NCBI RefSeq assembly: GCF_000520995.1
Contig: NZ_JACA01000033.1
Location: 1 to 64,000, forward strand
DNA: 64,000 nucleotides
DNA from: Aquimarina macrocephali JAMB N27
Lineage (GTDB): Bacteria > Bacteroidota > Bacteroidia > Flavobacteriales > Flavobacteriaceae
Direction of reading: 5' to 3'
Positions within the stretch are counted from its first letter, which is position 1. Each line of letters begins with the position of its first letter. Position numbers and translations under genes: made by a program. This document shows, piece after piece, positions 27,751-35,335 of this stretch. The notes beneath the pieces are model-generated. The model was not told the origin of the DNA and did not search any database. It saw only the letters and a program-made list of their open reading frames with translations.

Positions 27751-28545
27751 ATGAATAGAATAACAATTATAGGAGGAGGAAACTTAGGCAAATCAATAAT
27801 TTCTGGATTGGTTAATAGTGATTTGTTTGAAGCTACGGACATTACAGTAGTAGATAAGTCAAAATATAACCTGAAAGAAGTTGAAGAAAAGCTAGGTGTA
27901 TCTACATCGCAAAATATTGTAGCATCCATAAAAAATGTAAAATGGATAATTCTTTGCGTACAACCAAGACAGTTGGATGTTGTTTTACAGGAAATAAAAA
28001 ATATAGTAACAACAGATCAAGTATTGATTTCTACTGTAACCGGTACGTCAATTACCGAAATCAATGAGGTAGTCCCAAATAATAAAGTAATACGGGTAAT
28101 GCCAAATACAGGGGCTGCCAAAAAACTATCTATGACCTGTATTGCTGCTAATGAAGATGTAAAAGAAGAATTAGCTACAGTACAAAAGATGTTTGATACT
28201 ATTGGTAAAACGCTGGTTATAGAAGAACGTCTAATGCAGGCTGCTACAGTTTTAGGAGCTAGCGGAATAGCCTTTTTTCTTAGGTTTTTAAGAGCTATGA
28301 TACAAGGAGGGATTCAAATGGGGTTTCACCCTCATGAGGCTCAAATTATCGCTGTGCAAACCGCAATAGGAGCCGCCACGTTAGTAGCAGAGAATGGAAC
28401 TCATCCCGAACGCGAAATCGATAAGGTTACAACGCCTCAGGGATGTACTATAGAAGGTCTAAATGAGATGGAGCATCAAGGCTTAAGCTCATCTGTAATA
28501 AAAGGAGTGATGGCTTCTTATGAAAAAATAAATACAATTAAATAG
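27751..28545 (+). CDS. proC: Pyrroline-5-carboxylate reductase
   Basis: NADPH-dependent last step of proline synthesis. The nucleotide motif IIGGGNLGKSIISGL and the family signature near the C-terminus (EIDKVTTPQGCTIEGLNEME) are visible; 264 residues. Its position between argC and argD is notable: proline and arginine synthesis share glutamate semialdehyde-type chemistry, and the operon would supply both. The preceding 99-bp gap contains a degraded copy of a GTCAT...GAATCC repeat. Confidence 0.95.
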   Translation: MNRITIIGGGNLGKSIISGLVNSDLFEATDITVVDKSKYNLKEVEEKLGVSTSQNIVASIKNVKWIILCVQPRQLDVVLQEIKNIVTTDQVLISTVTGTSITEINEVVPNNKVIRVMPNTGAAKKLSMTCIAANEDVKEELATVQKMFDTIGKTLVIEERLMQAATVLGASGIAFFLRFLRAMIQGGIQMGFHPHEAQIIAVQTAIGAATLVAENGTHPEREIDKVTTPQGCTIEGLNEMEHQGLSSSVIKGVMASYEKINTIK

Positions 28546-28602
28546 TTGATAGTTGCCTGTAGATAGATATTCACTGGCAACGATCAACCAATAACTAATA
28601 CT

Positions 28603-29745
28603 ATGAAATTATTTGACGTATATCCTTTATATGATGTAGAGCCTATAAATGCTTATGACGCTATCGTAGTGGATAAAAATGGAACAGAGTATTTGGATAT
28701 GTACGGAGGGCATGCTGTGATTTCAATAGGTCATTCCCACCCTCATTATGTGAAAAAAATAAAAGAACAGATAGAAAAAATAGGCTTTTATTCTAATGCT
28801 GTTCAAAATAGTTTACAAACTAAATTAGCAAAAAAACTTGGAGCATTATCGGGGTATGATGACTATCAACTGTTTTTATGTAACTCTGGTGCCGAAGCCA
28901 ATGAAAATGCACTGAAATTAGCTTCTTTTTATACAGGAAAATCAAGAGTTATAGCATTTCATAATGGTTTTCATGGACGAACATCTGCTGCTGTAGCTGC
29001 AACAGACAATCCTAGAATCAATTCACCATTAAATACTCAGCAAAACGTCACTTTTTTGCCGTTAAACCAAATTGAGCTCGTAAGAACTGAATTAGAAAAA
29101 GGTGACGTGTGTGCTGTGATTATAGAACCTATACAAGGAGTAGGAGGACTGGATGAAGGAACTACTGCCTTTTTTACAACTTTAGAAACCTTATGTCATG
29201 AGTTTGGTGCTGTTTTAATAGTTGATGAAGTGCAATCTGGCTATGGCAGGAGTGGTAATTTTTTTGCACATCAATACCATGAGATTACGCCAGATATTAT
29301 TTCTATAGCAAAAGGTATGGGTAACGGTTTTCCGATAGGAGGCATATTAATTGCCCCACATATAAAACCCGATTATGGGATGCTGGGAACCACTTTTGGA
29401 GGTAATCATCTGGCTTGCGTTGCAGCATTATCGGTTCTTGAGGTAATTGAAACTGAAAATCTTATTGATAATGCAAGATTAACAGGAGCATATTTTGAGT
29501 CTAAAGTACATGATCTTCCCGGAGTGGAAAGAGTAAAAGGAAAAGGACTAATGTTAGGATTAGAATTTGATTTTGAAGTTAGCGAACTTAGAAAAAGACT
29601 GATCTATGAAGAACATATTTTTACAGGAGGAGCAATGAATAAAAAACTATTGCGAATTCTTCCTCCTTTGACTATTGGGAAAAAAGAAATCGATCAATTT
29701 ATTAAAGCATTACAAAGTGTATTGGTAGAAAAACCAATGATTTAA
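28603..29745 (+). CDS. argD: N-acylornithine aminotransferase
   Basis: Class III PLP aminotransferase that makes N-acylornithine from the semialdehyde. PLP Lys237 lies in SIAKGMGNGFP; NSGAEANENALKLA and VDEVQSGYGRSG are also present. 380 residues. In the Bacteroidota succinyl pathway this enzyme acts on N-succinylornithine. Followed 10 bp later by argF'. Confidence 0.94.
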   Translation: MKLFDVYPLYDVEPINAYDAIVVDKNGTEYLDMYGGHAVISIGHSHPHYVKKIKEQIEKIGFYSNAVQNSLQTKLAKKLGALSGYDDYQLFLCNSGAEANENALKLASFYTGKSRVIAFHNGFHGRTSAAVAATDNPRINSPLNTQQNVTFLPLNQIELVRTELEKGDVCAVIIEPIQGVGGLDEGTTAFFTTLETLCHEFGAVLIVDEVQSGYGRSGNFFAHQYHEITPDIISIAKGMGNGFPIGGILIAPHIKPDYGMLGTTFGGNHLACVAALSVLEVIETENLIDNARLTGAYFESKVHDLPGVERVKGKGLMLGLEFDFEVSELRKRLIYEEHIFTGGAMNKKLLRILPPLTIGKKEIDQFIKALQSVLVEKPMI

Positions 29746-29754
29746 AAGATAAAA

Positions 29755-30702
29755 ATGAACAACTACTTTTCAATACAAGATATAGATTCATTACCCGGTT
29801 GGGTAGAAGAAGCTATAGCGATAAAGAAAAACCCTTTATCCAATAAGACTTTGGGTAAAGATAAGACGATAGGATTGTTATTTTTTAACCCAAGCCTTCG
29901 TACACGTTTGAGTACCCAAAAAGCAGCCTTAAACCTGGGAATGAATGTCATGGTTATGAACTTTACAGGAGAAGGCTGGTCGCTCGAGTACGGAGACGGA
30001 ACCATAATGGATCAGGGAAATTCTGAACATGTAAAAGAAGCTGCTCAGGTAGTTTCTCAATATTGCGATATACTAGGAGTACGAGCTTTTGCAAAATTAG
30101 AAGATAGAGATGATGACTACAGCGAAAAAGTACTTAATGGTTTTATAAACCATGCTTCAATACCGGTTATCAATATGGAAAGTGCTACTAGACATCCATT
30201 ACAAGCACTAACAGATGCCATAACTATTACCGAATATAAAAAAACAGACAAACCAAAGGTTGTACTATCATGGGCACCGCATCCAAAAGCCTTACCACAG
30301 GCAGTTGCTAATTCTTTTGTAGAGATGATGCAGCGTATGGACGCAGATTTTGTAATTACCCATCCTGTGGGATTTGAGTTAGCCAGTCAGATTACTAAAC
30401 AGGTGCCCATTGATTACAACCAGGAAAATGCATTAAAAGATGCTGATTTTGTATATGTGAAAAACTGGAGTGCTTATCAAGAGTACGGTAAAGTCATAAA
30501 TGATGATCCTTCCTGGAAAATTACAAACAAAAAAATGAAATTGACCAATGACGCTAAGCTTATGCACTGTTTGCCCGTAAGGAGAAATGTAGTCGTAGAT
30601 GATGTAGTATTAGATAGTAATAATTCTATTGTTATCGAACAAGCAAATAACAGAACATATGCTGCTCAGTTGGTTTTAAAGAAAATACTTGAAAAATCTT
30701 AA
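29755..30702 (+). CDS. argF': N-succinylornithine (or N-acetylornithine) carbamoyltransferase
   Basis: Transfers carbamoyl phosphate to N-acylated ornithine, not to ornithine itself. The carbamoyl-phosphate motif is FFNPSLRTR (43-51) and HCLPVRRN is near the C-terminus. Overall similarity to the Bacteroides fragilis succinylornithine enzyme is clear (RLSTQKAALNLGMNV is identical from memory). The specificity position is Ser90 in DQGNSEH. The Bacteroides enzyme has Pro90 and the Xanthomonas acetylornithine enzyme has Glu92. From memory of published mutants, replacing that Glu by Ser, Ala, Pro or Val changed preference to succinylornithine. Ser90 therefore argues for the succinyl substrate (inference). 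Ordinary ornithine carbamoyltransferase is excluded by the overall sequence. Confidence 0.93.
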   Translation: MNNYFSIQDIDSLPGWVEEAIAIKKNPLSNKTLGKDKTIGLLFFNPSLRTRLSTQKAALNLGMNVMVMNFTGEGWSLEYGDGTIMDQGNSEHVKEAAQVVSQYCDILGVRAFAKLEDRDDDYSEKVLNGFINHASIPVINMESATRHPLQALTDAITITEYKKTDKPKVVLSWAPHPKALPQAVANSFVEMMQRMDADFVITHPVGFELASQITKQVPIDYNQENALKDADFVYVKNWSAYQEYGKVINDDPSWKITNKKMKLTNDAKLMHCLPVRRNVVVDDVVLDSNNSIVIEQANNRTYAAQLVLKKILEKS

Positions 30703-30706
30703 TGTG

Positions 30707-31498
30707 ATGAGAGAACATGTGAAAAAGAGATTATTGGTAGCCAAGATTGGCGGAAATATAATAGAAGATCCAGAAGCATTGACTTCTTTCTTAGAAGGTT
30801 TTTCTAAAATCGAAGGTCCAAAAATTTTGGTTCATGGAGGAGGGAAATCTGCTACTCGACTTGCAGCTCAATTAGGAGTAAAGACCGAAATGATCGATGG
30901 TCGAAGAATTACTTCTGCAGAGAATCTGGATATTGTTGTGATGACTTATGCCGGGTTATTAAATAAGACCATTGTTGCTGGTTTACAGCATTATGATTGT
31001 AATGCTTTGGGATTAACAGGGGCAGATGCAAATGTGATTCTTGCAAAGAAAAGATCTGTGCAATTTGTGGATTATGGATATGTTGGTGATGTGGTTAAGG
31101 TAAATAGTAACATTATAAAAACATTTTTGGATCAAGAGATTACACCTGTTTTTTGTGCCGTTACCCATAATAGTCATGGACAATTGTTTAATACAAATGC
31201 AGATACTATTGCTTCAGAAATTGCTTCTGAAATGAGTGCTGATTATGAAGTGTCGTTATTTTATTGTTTCGAATTAAAAGGTGTTCTTGAAAATATAGAA
31301 GATAAAGATTCTGTAATCGAACATATTAATTTAGAAAAATATACCGAATTGAGGGATGCACAAATAATTACAGAAGGAATGCTTCCAAAACTTCAGAATT
31401 GCTTTGATGCTTTACAAAAAAAAGTAAGTAAAGTACATATTGCTAATGCAGATTTTATAAAGGATAACACAACTAAACATACGACTTTAAGTCTATAA
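30707..31498 (+). CDS. argB: N-acylglutamate kinase
   Basis: Phosphorylates N-acylglutamate (succinyl or acetyl form). Amino-acid kinase motifs KIGGNIIED near the N-terminus, LVHGGGKSATRLA and LTGADANVI are visible. An in-frame TTG at 30689 would overlap argF'. I prefer ATG 30707, which gives MREHVKKRLLVAKIGG and starts 4 bp after the argF' stop. About 263 residues. Confidence 0.93.
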   Translation: MREHVKKRLLVAKIGGNIIEDPEALTSFLEGFSKIEGPKILVHGGGKSATRLAAQLGVKTEMIDGRRITSAENLDIVVMTYAGLLNKTIVAGLQHYDCNALGLTGADANVILAKKRSVQFVDYGYVGDVVKVNSNIIKTFLDQEITPVFCAVTHNSHGQLFNTNADTIASEIASEMSADYEVSLFYCFELKGVLENIEDKDSVIEHINLEKYTELRDAQIITEGMLPKLQNCFDALQKKVSKVHIANADFIKDNTTKHTTLSL

Positions 31499-31504
31499 AT
31501 AATA

Positions 31505-32566
31505 ATGGAAAAACTAACAAATGAAGCGATTAAGCTTTTACATCATTTAATAGAAACGCCATCTTTCTCTTCAGAAGAGGAAAAAACAGCTCAATTGATC
31601 GAGAATTGGTTCATCCAAAATGATATTCCTTTCGAGAGAGAAAATAATAATATATGGGCATACAATAAGTATTTTGATGAATCTAAACATACTATTTTAT
31701 TAAACTCTCATCATGATACGGTAAAACCAAATGGAAACTATACTAATGACCCATTTAAAGCTTTTGTAGAAGATGAAAAACTGTTTGGTTTAGGGAGTAA
31801 TGATGCAGGGGGGTGTCTGGTTTCTTTGTTAGCTGCATTTACTTATTTCTATAGTAAAGAAGGATTAAAATACAATTTTGTTATTGTCGCTTCTGCAGAA
31901 GAAGAGAGTAGTGGTCCCTTGGGATTAAAAAGCGTATTAAAATACCTTAAAAATGTAGAATTTGGTATTGTAGGAGAACCAACACTAATGCAATTAGCCG
32001 TTGCAGAAAAAGGCTTATTGGTATTAGATGTATCGGTAAAAGGAACAGCAAGTCATGCTGCTCATCCTAATGAGGATAATGCAATTTATAATGCTCTGCA
32101 AGTGATTCAGTGGTTTAAAACATATGAATTTGAAAAAACATCAAAAACTTTGGGTAAAGTAAAAGCTACAGTAACGCAGCTTAATGCTGGGAAACAACAT
32201 AATGTGGTGCCCGCAAGCTGTGACCTGGTGGTGGATATACGAGTAAATGATAAGTATGATAATGAAGAGATTCTGGAAATTGTAAAAAAACAAATGCCTC
32301 GGTGTGCAGAGGTAACCCCCAGATCTCTGGATTTAGGATCTTCATCAATTGCTATAGATCATTCCATTGTAAAATCTGGGATTGCACTAGGAAGAAATAC
32401 GTATGGATCACCGACATTATCTGACCAGTCAGTATTGAGTTGCCCTTCATTAAAACTAGGACCGGGAGATTCGACCAGATCACATTCTGCAAATGAGTTT
32501 ATTTATGTAGATGAGATCAAAGAAGGAGTAGAATTATATATAAAAATTTTAGAAGGTATAATATAA
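31505..32566 (+). CDS. argE': N-acylornithine/N-acylcitrulline deacylase, M20 family
   Basis: M20 zinc amidohydrolase that removes the acyl group in the arginine pathway. Metal and catalytic motifs: NSHHDTVKP, GLGSNDAGG (Asp ligand) and SAEEESSG (catalytic Glu pair). 353 residues. Because carbamoylation occurs on the acylated amino acid, the natural substrate should be N-acyl-citrulline, giving citrulline for ArgG (inference from pathway order). Directly between argB and argH. Confidence 0.92.
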   Translation: MEKLTNEAIKLLHHLIETPSFSSEEEKTAQLIENWFIQNDIPFERENNNIWAYNKYFDESKHTILLNSHHDTVKPNGNYTNDPFKAFVEDEKLFGLGSNDAGGCLVSLLAAFTYFYSKEGLKYNFVIVASAEEESSGPLGLKSVLKYLKNVEFGIVGEPTLMQLAVAEKGLLVLDVSVKGTASHAAHPNEDNAIYNALQVIQWFKTYEFEKTSKTLGKVKATVTQLNAGKQHNVVPASCDLVVDIRVNDKYDNEEILEIVKKQMPRCAEVTPRSLDLGSSSIAIDHSIVKSGIALGRNTYGSPTLSDQSVLSCPSLKLGPGDSTRSHSANEFIYVDEIKEGVELYIKILEGII

Positions 32567-32607
32567 ATAATGAAGAGGTTTAAACCGCTTCAATAAAAAA
32601 ATAACTA

Positions 32608-33885
32608 ATGAAACTTTGGGATAAAGGATTACCGACAGATCAAAAAATAGATAGGTTTACAGTGGGTAATGACAGGCAATTGGATTTGGTAATTGCCAAG
32701 TATGATGTACAGGCGACATTGGTACATGCTAAGATGCTGTATAAGATTAATTTACTTTCTGACAAAGAAATTTCTGAAATTGAAAAAGAATTGAATATAT
32801 TGGGGCGGGAAATAGAAAAAGGAGCTTTTGTGATAGAAGACCGATTTGAGGATATACATTCTAAAATTGAGTATGAATTAACTCAACGAATAGGAGATGC
32901 GGGTAAGCGAATACATACCGCCAGATCACGTAATGATCAGGTTTTGGTAGCGATGCATCTATATATGAAGGAAGAATTACTCCAAATTAAATCTCTTGTT
33001 AATGAACTATCTCAGAATTTACTAACTAGTGCAGAAACGTATAAGGATGTATTACTTCCTGGATATACGCATATGCAAATAGCAATGCCTTCTTCTTTTG
33101 GACTTTGGTTTTCTGCCTATGCAGAAAGTTTTGTTGATGATTTGTATTTTGTAAATGCAGCGTTAAAAGTTGTTGATCAAAATCCTTTGGGAAGTGCTGC
33201 CGGATATGGTAGTTCATTTCCAATAGATAGAGAGTTTACGACAAGAGAGTTAGGGTTCGAAACTCTTAAGTATAATGTAGTTGCTGCGCAAATGAGTAGA
33301 GGGAAGTCTGAAAAATCTACCGCTTTTGCCATGAGCAGTGTAGCCGCGACTTTATCTAAATTAGCAATGGATGTGTGTTTGTATATGAGTCAGAATTTTG
33401 ATTTTATGAGTATTCCATCAGAATTTACTACTGGATCCAGTATTATGCCACATAAGAAGAATCCAGACGTCTTTGAATTAATAAGAGGAAAATGTAATAA
33501 AATTCAGGCACTGCCTTACGAACTAAATTTGCTAATCAATAATTTACCGAGTGGATATCACAGGGATTTACAATTGCTTAAAGAAGGAATTGTACCTGCT
33601 ATTCAGGATTTAAAAGCATCTCTTGAGATGACTATGTATGCACTCAAAAATATAAAGGTGAACAAAAATATTTTGGATGACGATAAGTATGATTATCTGT
33701 TTAGCGTAGATACATTAAATGAATTAGTGATGCAGGGTATGTCGTTTAGAGATGCCTATGTAAAAATAGGGTTAGACATTGAGAATGGACAATATACCCC
33801 CGAAAAGAATACAAAACATAGCCATAGTGGTAGTATTAATAATTTATGTCTTAACAAAATAAAAAAGAAATTAGAGGAAGTTTGA
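32608..33885 (+). CDS. argH: Argininosuccinate lyase
   Basis: Splits argininosuccinate to arginine and fumarate, the last step. The fumarase-superfamily signature GSSIMPHKKNPDVFELIRGK is present, with TARSRNDQV earlier. 425 residues, slightly short compared with ~460 in other bacteria but usual for Bacteroidota. Last gene of the arginine operon, followed by two strong terminators. Confidence 0.96.
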   Translation: MKLWDKGLPTDQKIDRFTVGNDRQLDLVIAKYDVQATLVHAKMLYKINLLSDKEISEIEKELNILGREIEKGAFVIEDRFEDIHSKIEYELTQRIGDAGKRIHTARSRNDQVLVAMHLYMKEELLQIKSLVNELSQNLLTSAETYKDVLLPGYTHMQIAMPSSFGLWFSAYAESFVDDLYFVNAALKVVDQNPLGSAAGYGSSFPIDREFTTRELGFETLKYNVVAAQMSRGKSEKSTAFAMSSVAATLSKLAMDVCLYMSQNFDFMSIPSEFTTGSSIMPHKKNPDVFELIRGKCNKIQALPYELNLLINNLPSGYHRDLQLLKEGIVPAIQDLKASLEMTMYALKNIKVNKNILDDDKYDYLFSVDTLNELVMQGMSFRDAYVKIGLDIENGQYTPEKNTKHSHSGSINNLCLNKIKKKLEEV

Positions 33886-34076
33886 GGGAACAATACTTTC
33901 GAAAAACAAGTGAATTATATTGGAACACAAGCTACTCTATAGGATTAGTTTATAGTTCTTAAATAAAAAATTGAAAATGTTAATAAAAAGGTATATCTTA
34001 ATGATATTGAAGAGAAGCTGAAGTATATTTAATTGAGTGTAAGTTGAGTTAGTTTGATTTTTTCGCTTCAGCCTAG

Positions 34077-34114
34077 ACCCCCAGAGGAGTTGTTAACCAC
34101 TGGGGGTTGTTTTT
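34077..34114 (+). terminator. Terminator of the arginine operon
   Basis: ACCCCCAG, a 15-nt loop, CTGGGGGT, then TGTTTTT. It lies 190 bp after argH. Confidence 0.82.
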
Positions 34115-34121
34115 ATATATA

Positions 34122-34158
34122 GACACCCGTCAAATTTCAAAAATCTGACGGGTGTTTG
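34122..34158. terminator. Bidirectional terminator between argH and the small membrane protein
   Basis: ACACCCGTCA and TGACGGGTGT form a perfect stem of about 10 bp. It stands between convergent genes and is followed by TTTGTGT on the plus strand, so it can serve both. Confidence 0.7.
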
Positions 34159-34191
34159 TGTATAAGAATATGCTGTAAAAAATAGGTTTTA

Positions 34192-34548
34192 CTATGAAAC
34201 TAAAGATTTTAAATCACTAATTACGTTGATATTATGCCTAAGGTTTGCATAGAGGATAAATAAAATAAGTATAGCAACTATAAACCCTAAAAAGATTCCA
34301 TTATTCTTGCTCGAAATCTTTTTAGAAGTCTTTAGATATGCCTTAGAAATCTTTTTTGCATAATTGGTAACCAGAGCAAAAGCTGGGGCAAAAATTAAAA
34401 CGATAACTAGCATATCTATTAATACCAGAAGATACCCCTGTTGATCGATATGTTTCTTTACATATTTTAAGATATACTCATTGATTAATGCTGCAGATAA
34501 AACGGCTACTGCGTAGATAGCATACTTGGTGGATTGTCGATTACTCAT
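34192..34548 (-). CDS. Hypothetical small membrane protein
   Basis: 118 residues with three hydrophobic helices (about 8-26, 41-62 and 85-104) separated by basic loops rich in Lys (KKISKAYLKTSKKISSK). No family recognised. It stands alone on the minus strand, convergent with the arginine operon. Confidence 0.6.
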   Translation of the reverse strand: MSNRQSTKYAIYAVAVLSAALINEYILKYVKKHIDQQGYLLVLIDMLVIVLIFAPAFALVTNYAKKISKAYLKTSKKISSKNNGIFLGFIVAILILFILYANLRHNINVISDLKSLVS

Positions 34549-34807
34549 AGTAGGGCAACTATTCTTTATTTAATATGATTAATTGTGGCGGTTAAGGTAA
34601 AATCTAAAATTTAATATTCAAAATAAAGATTACCTTTTTGATAGCGATACGATATACGATAAATGGTGTTCTAACTCATAACGTATCTAACTTTAACTCA
34701 GGTAGTGTATCATGTTAGATAATTCAAACATAATAATCATACTGTTTTTAGGACATAGTATTAGCGATTGCGGTATACTAGCATCTAGCATCGGAGCAAA
34801 AATGTCT

Positions 34808-34990
34808 TCCGCACAGTAGTTTTATCGGCCATAGGTACATAGATACGGATCAGCACAATAGGAATACCCTTCCCCACACTCCTTTTATCGACCATCGGCA
34901 TATCGATACTTTCCCCCGCAAGAAGGAAACCAATCCCCGCAACATGATGAGGCTCCCTCGCTGCAGGGACACATCAATCCTGTGCGGGGG
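34808..34990. repeat. C-rich island with ~63-bp imperfect tandem units and inverted repeat
   Basis: TCCGCACAGTAGTTTTATCG (34808) and TCCCCACACTCCTTTTATCG (34871) start two units that agree at about 30 of 41 positions. A third, shorter unit seems to start at 34935 (TCCCCGCAAC). CCCCCGCA (34913-34920) pairs with TGCGGGGG (34983-34990), with an inner hairpin TCCCT-CGCTGC-AGGGA (34953-34969). A structured RNA or a degenerate repeat is possible; there is no coding signal. Confidence 0.55.
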
Positions 34991-35105
34991 CTAGTAATAG
35001 CAATAGATTACTAATATTTGTATACGGTGATTTTATATCTTATAAAAGATTTCGAATCAAAAAAGCTATTCTAGAAAGCCTCGTTGGTGATGTCTTTTAG
35101 ATGTA

Positions 35106-35322
35106 TTTAAAACCTGAGTTCGACGTAAGAAAATCACGTCAATTCGAGTGATCTGATACTTCGATATAGCTCAGTACGGGCTGGAAGATTGTATCGAGAA
35201 TGGTGGTTTTCTATCTAAAAAAGCTATTCTCGATACAGTTTTTCTCCATTTCATTCTGAAAAACCACTCGAATTGACGCTTTTTTATAACAGTATAGCTT
35301 AGAGACCGAACTCAGGTTTAAA
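35106..35322. repeat. Triple nested palindrome (foldback)
   Basis: Outer arms AACCTGAGTTCG (35111-35122) and CGAACTCAGGTT (35307-35318). Middle arms CGTCAATTCGAGTG (35137-35150) and CACTCGAATTGACG (35265-35278). Inner arms TGTATCGAGAAT (35190-35201) and ATTCTCGATACA (35226-35237). All three are perfect. The middle and inner words are the two halves of the hairpin repeat at 1756 and 5711. Immediately downstream of the minus-strand gene ending at 35336. Confidence 0.85.
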
Positions 35323-35335
35323 GTATTTACCTAAA

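Larger units (their letters stand above)
34549..35335. other. Intergenic region with GC-rich repeats and a triple nested palindrome
   Basis: 787 bp with no convincing gene. 34808-34990 is an unusually C-rich island with an approximately 63-bp periodic unit and a CCCCCGCA/TGCGGGGG inverted repeat. 35106-35322 is a three-level nested palindrome. Details follow in the separate entries. Confidence 0.6.

Noticed and set aside
34808..34990. CRISPR-like array
   Set aside because: Units are imperfect, only two to three, without regular spacers or cas genes.
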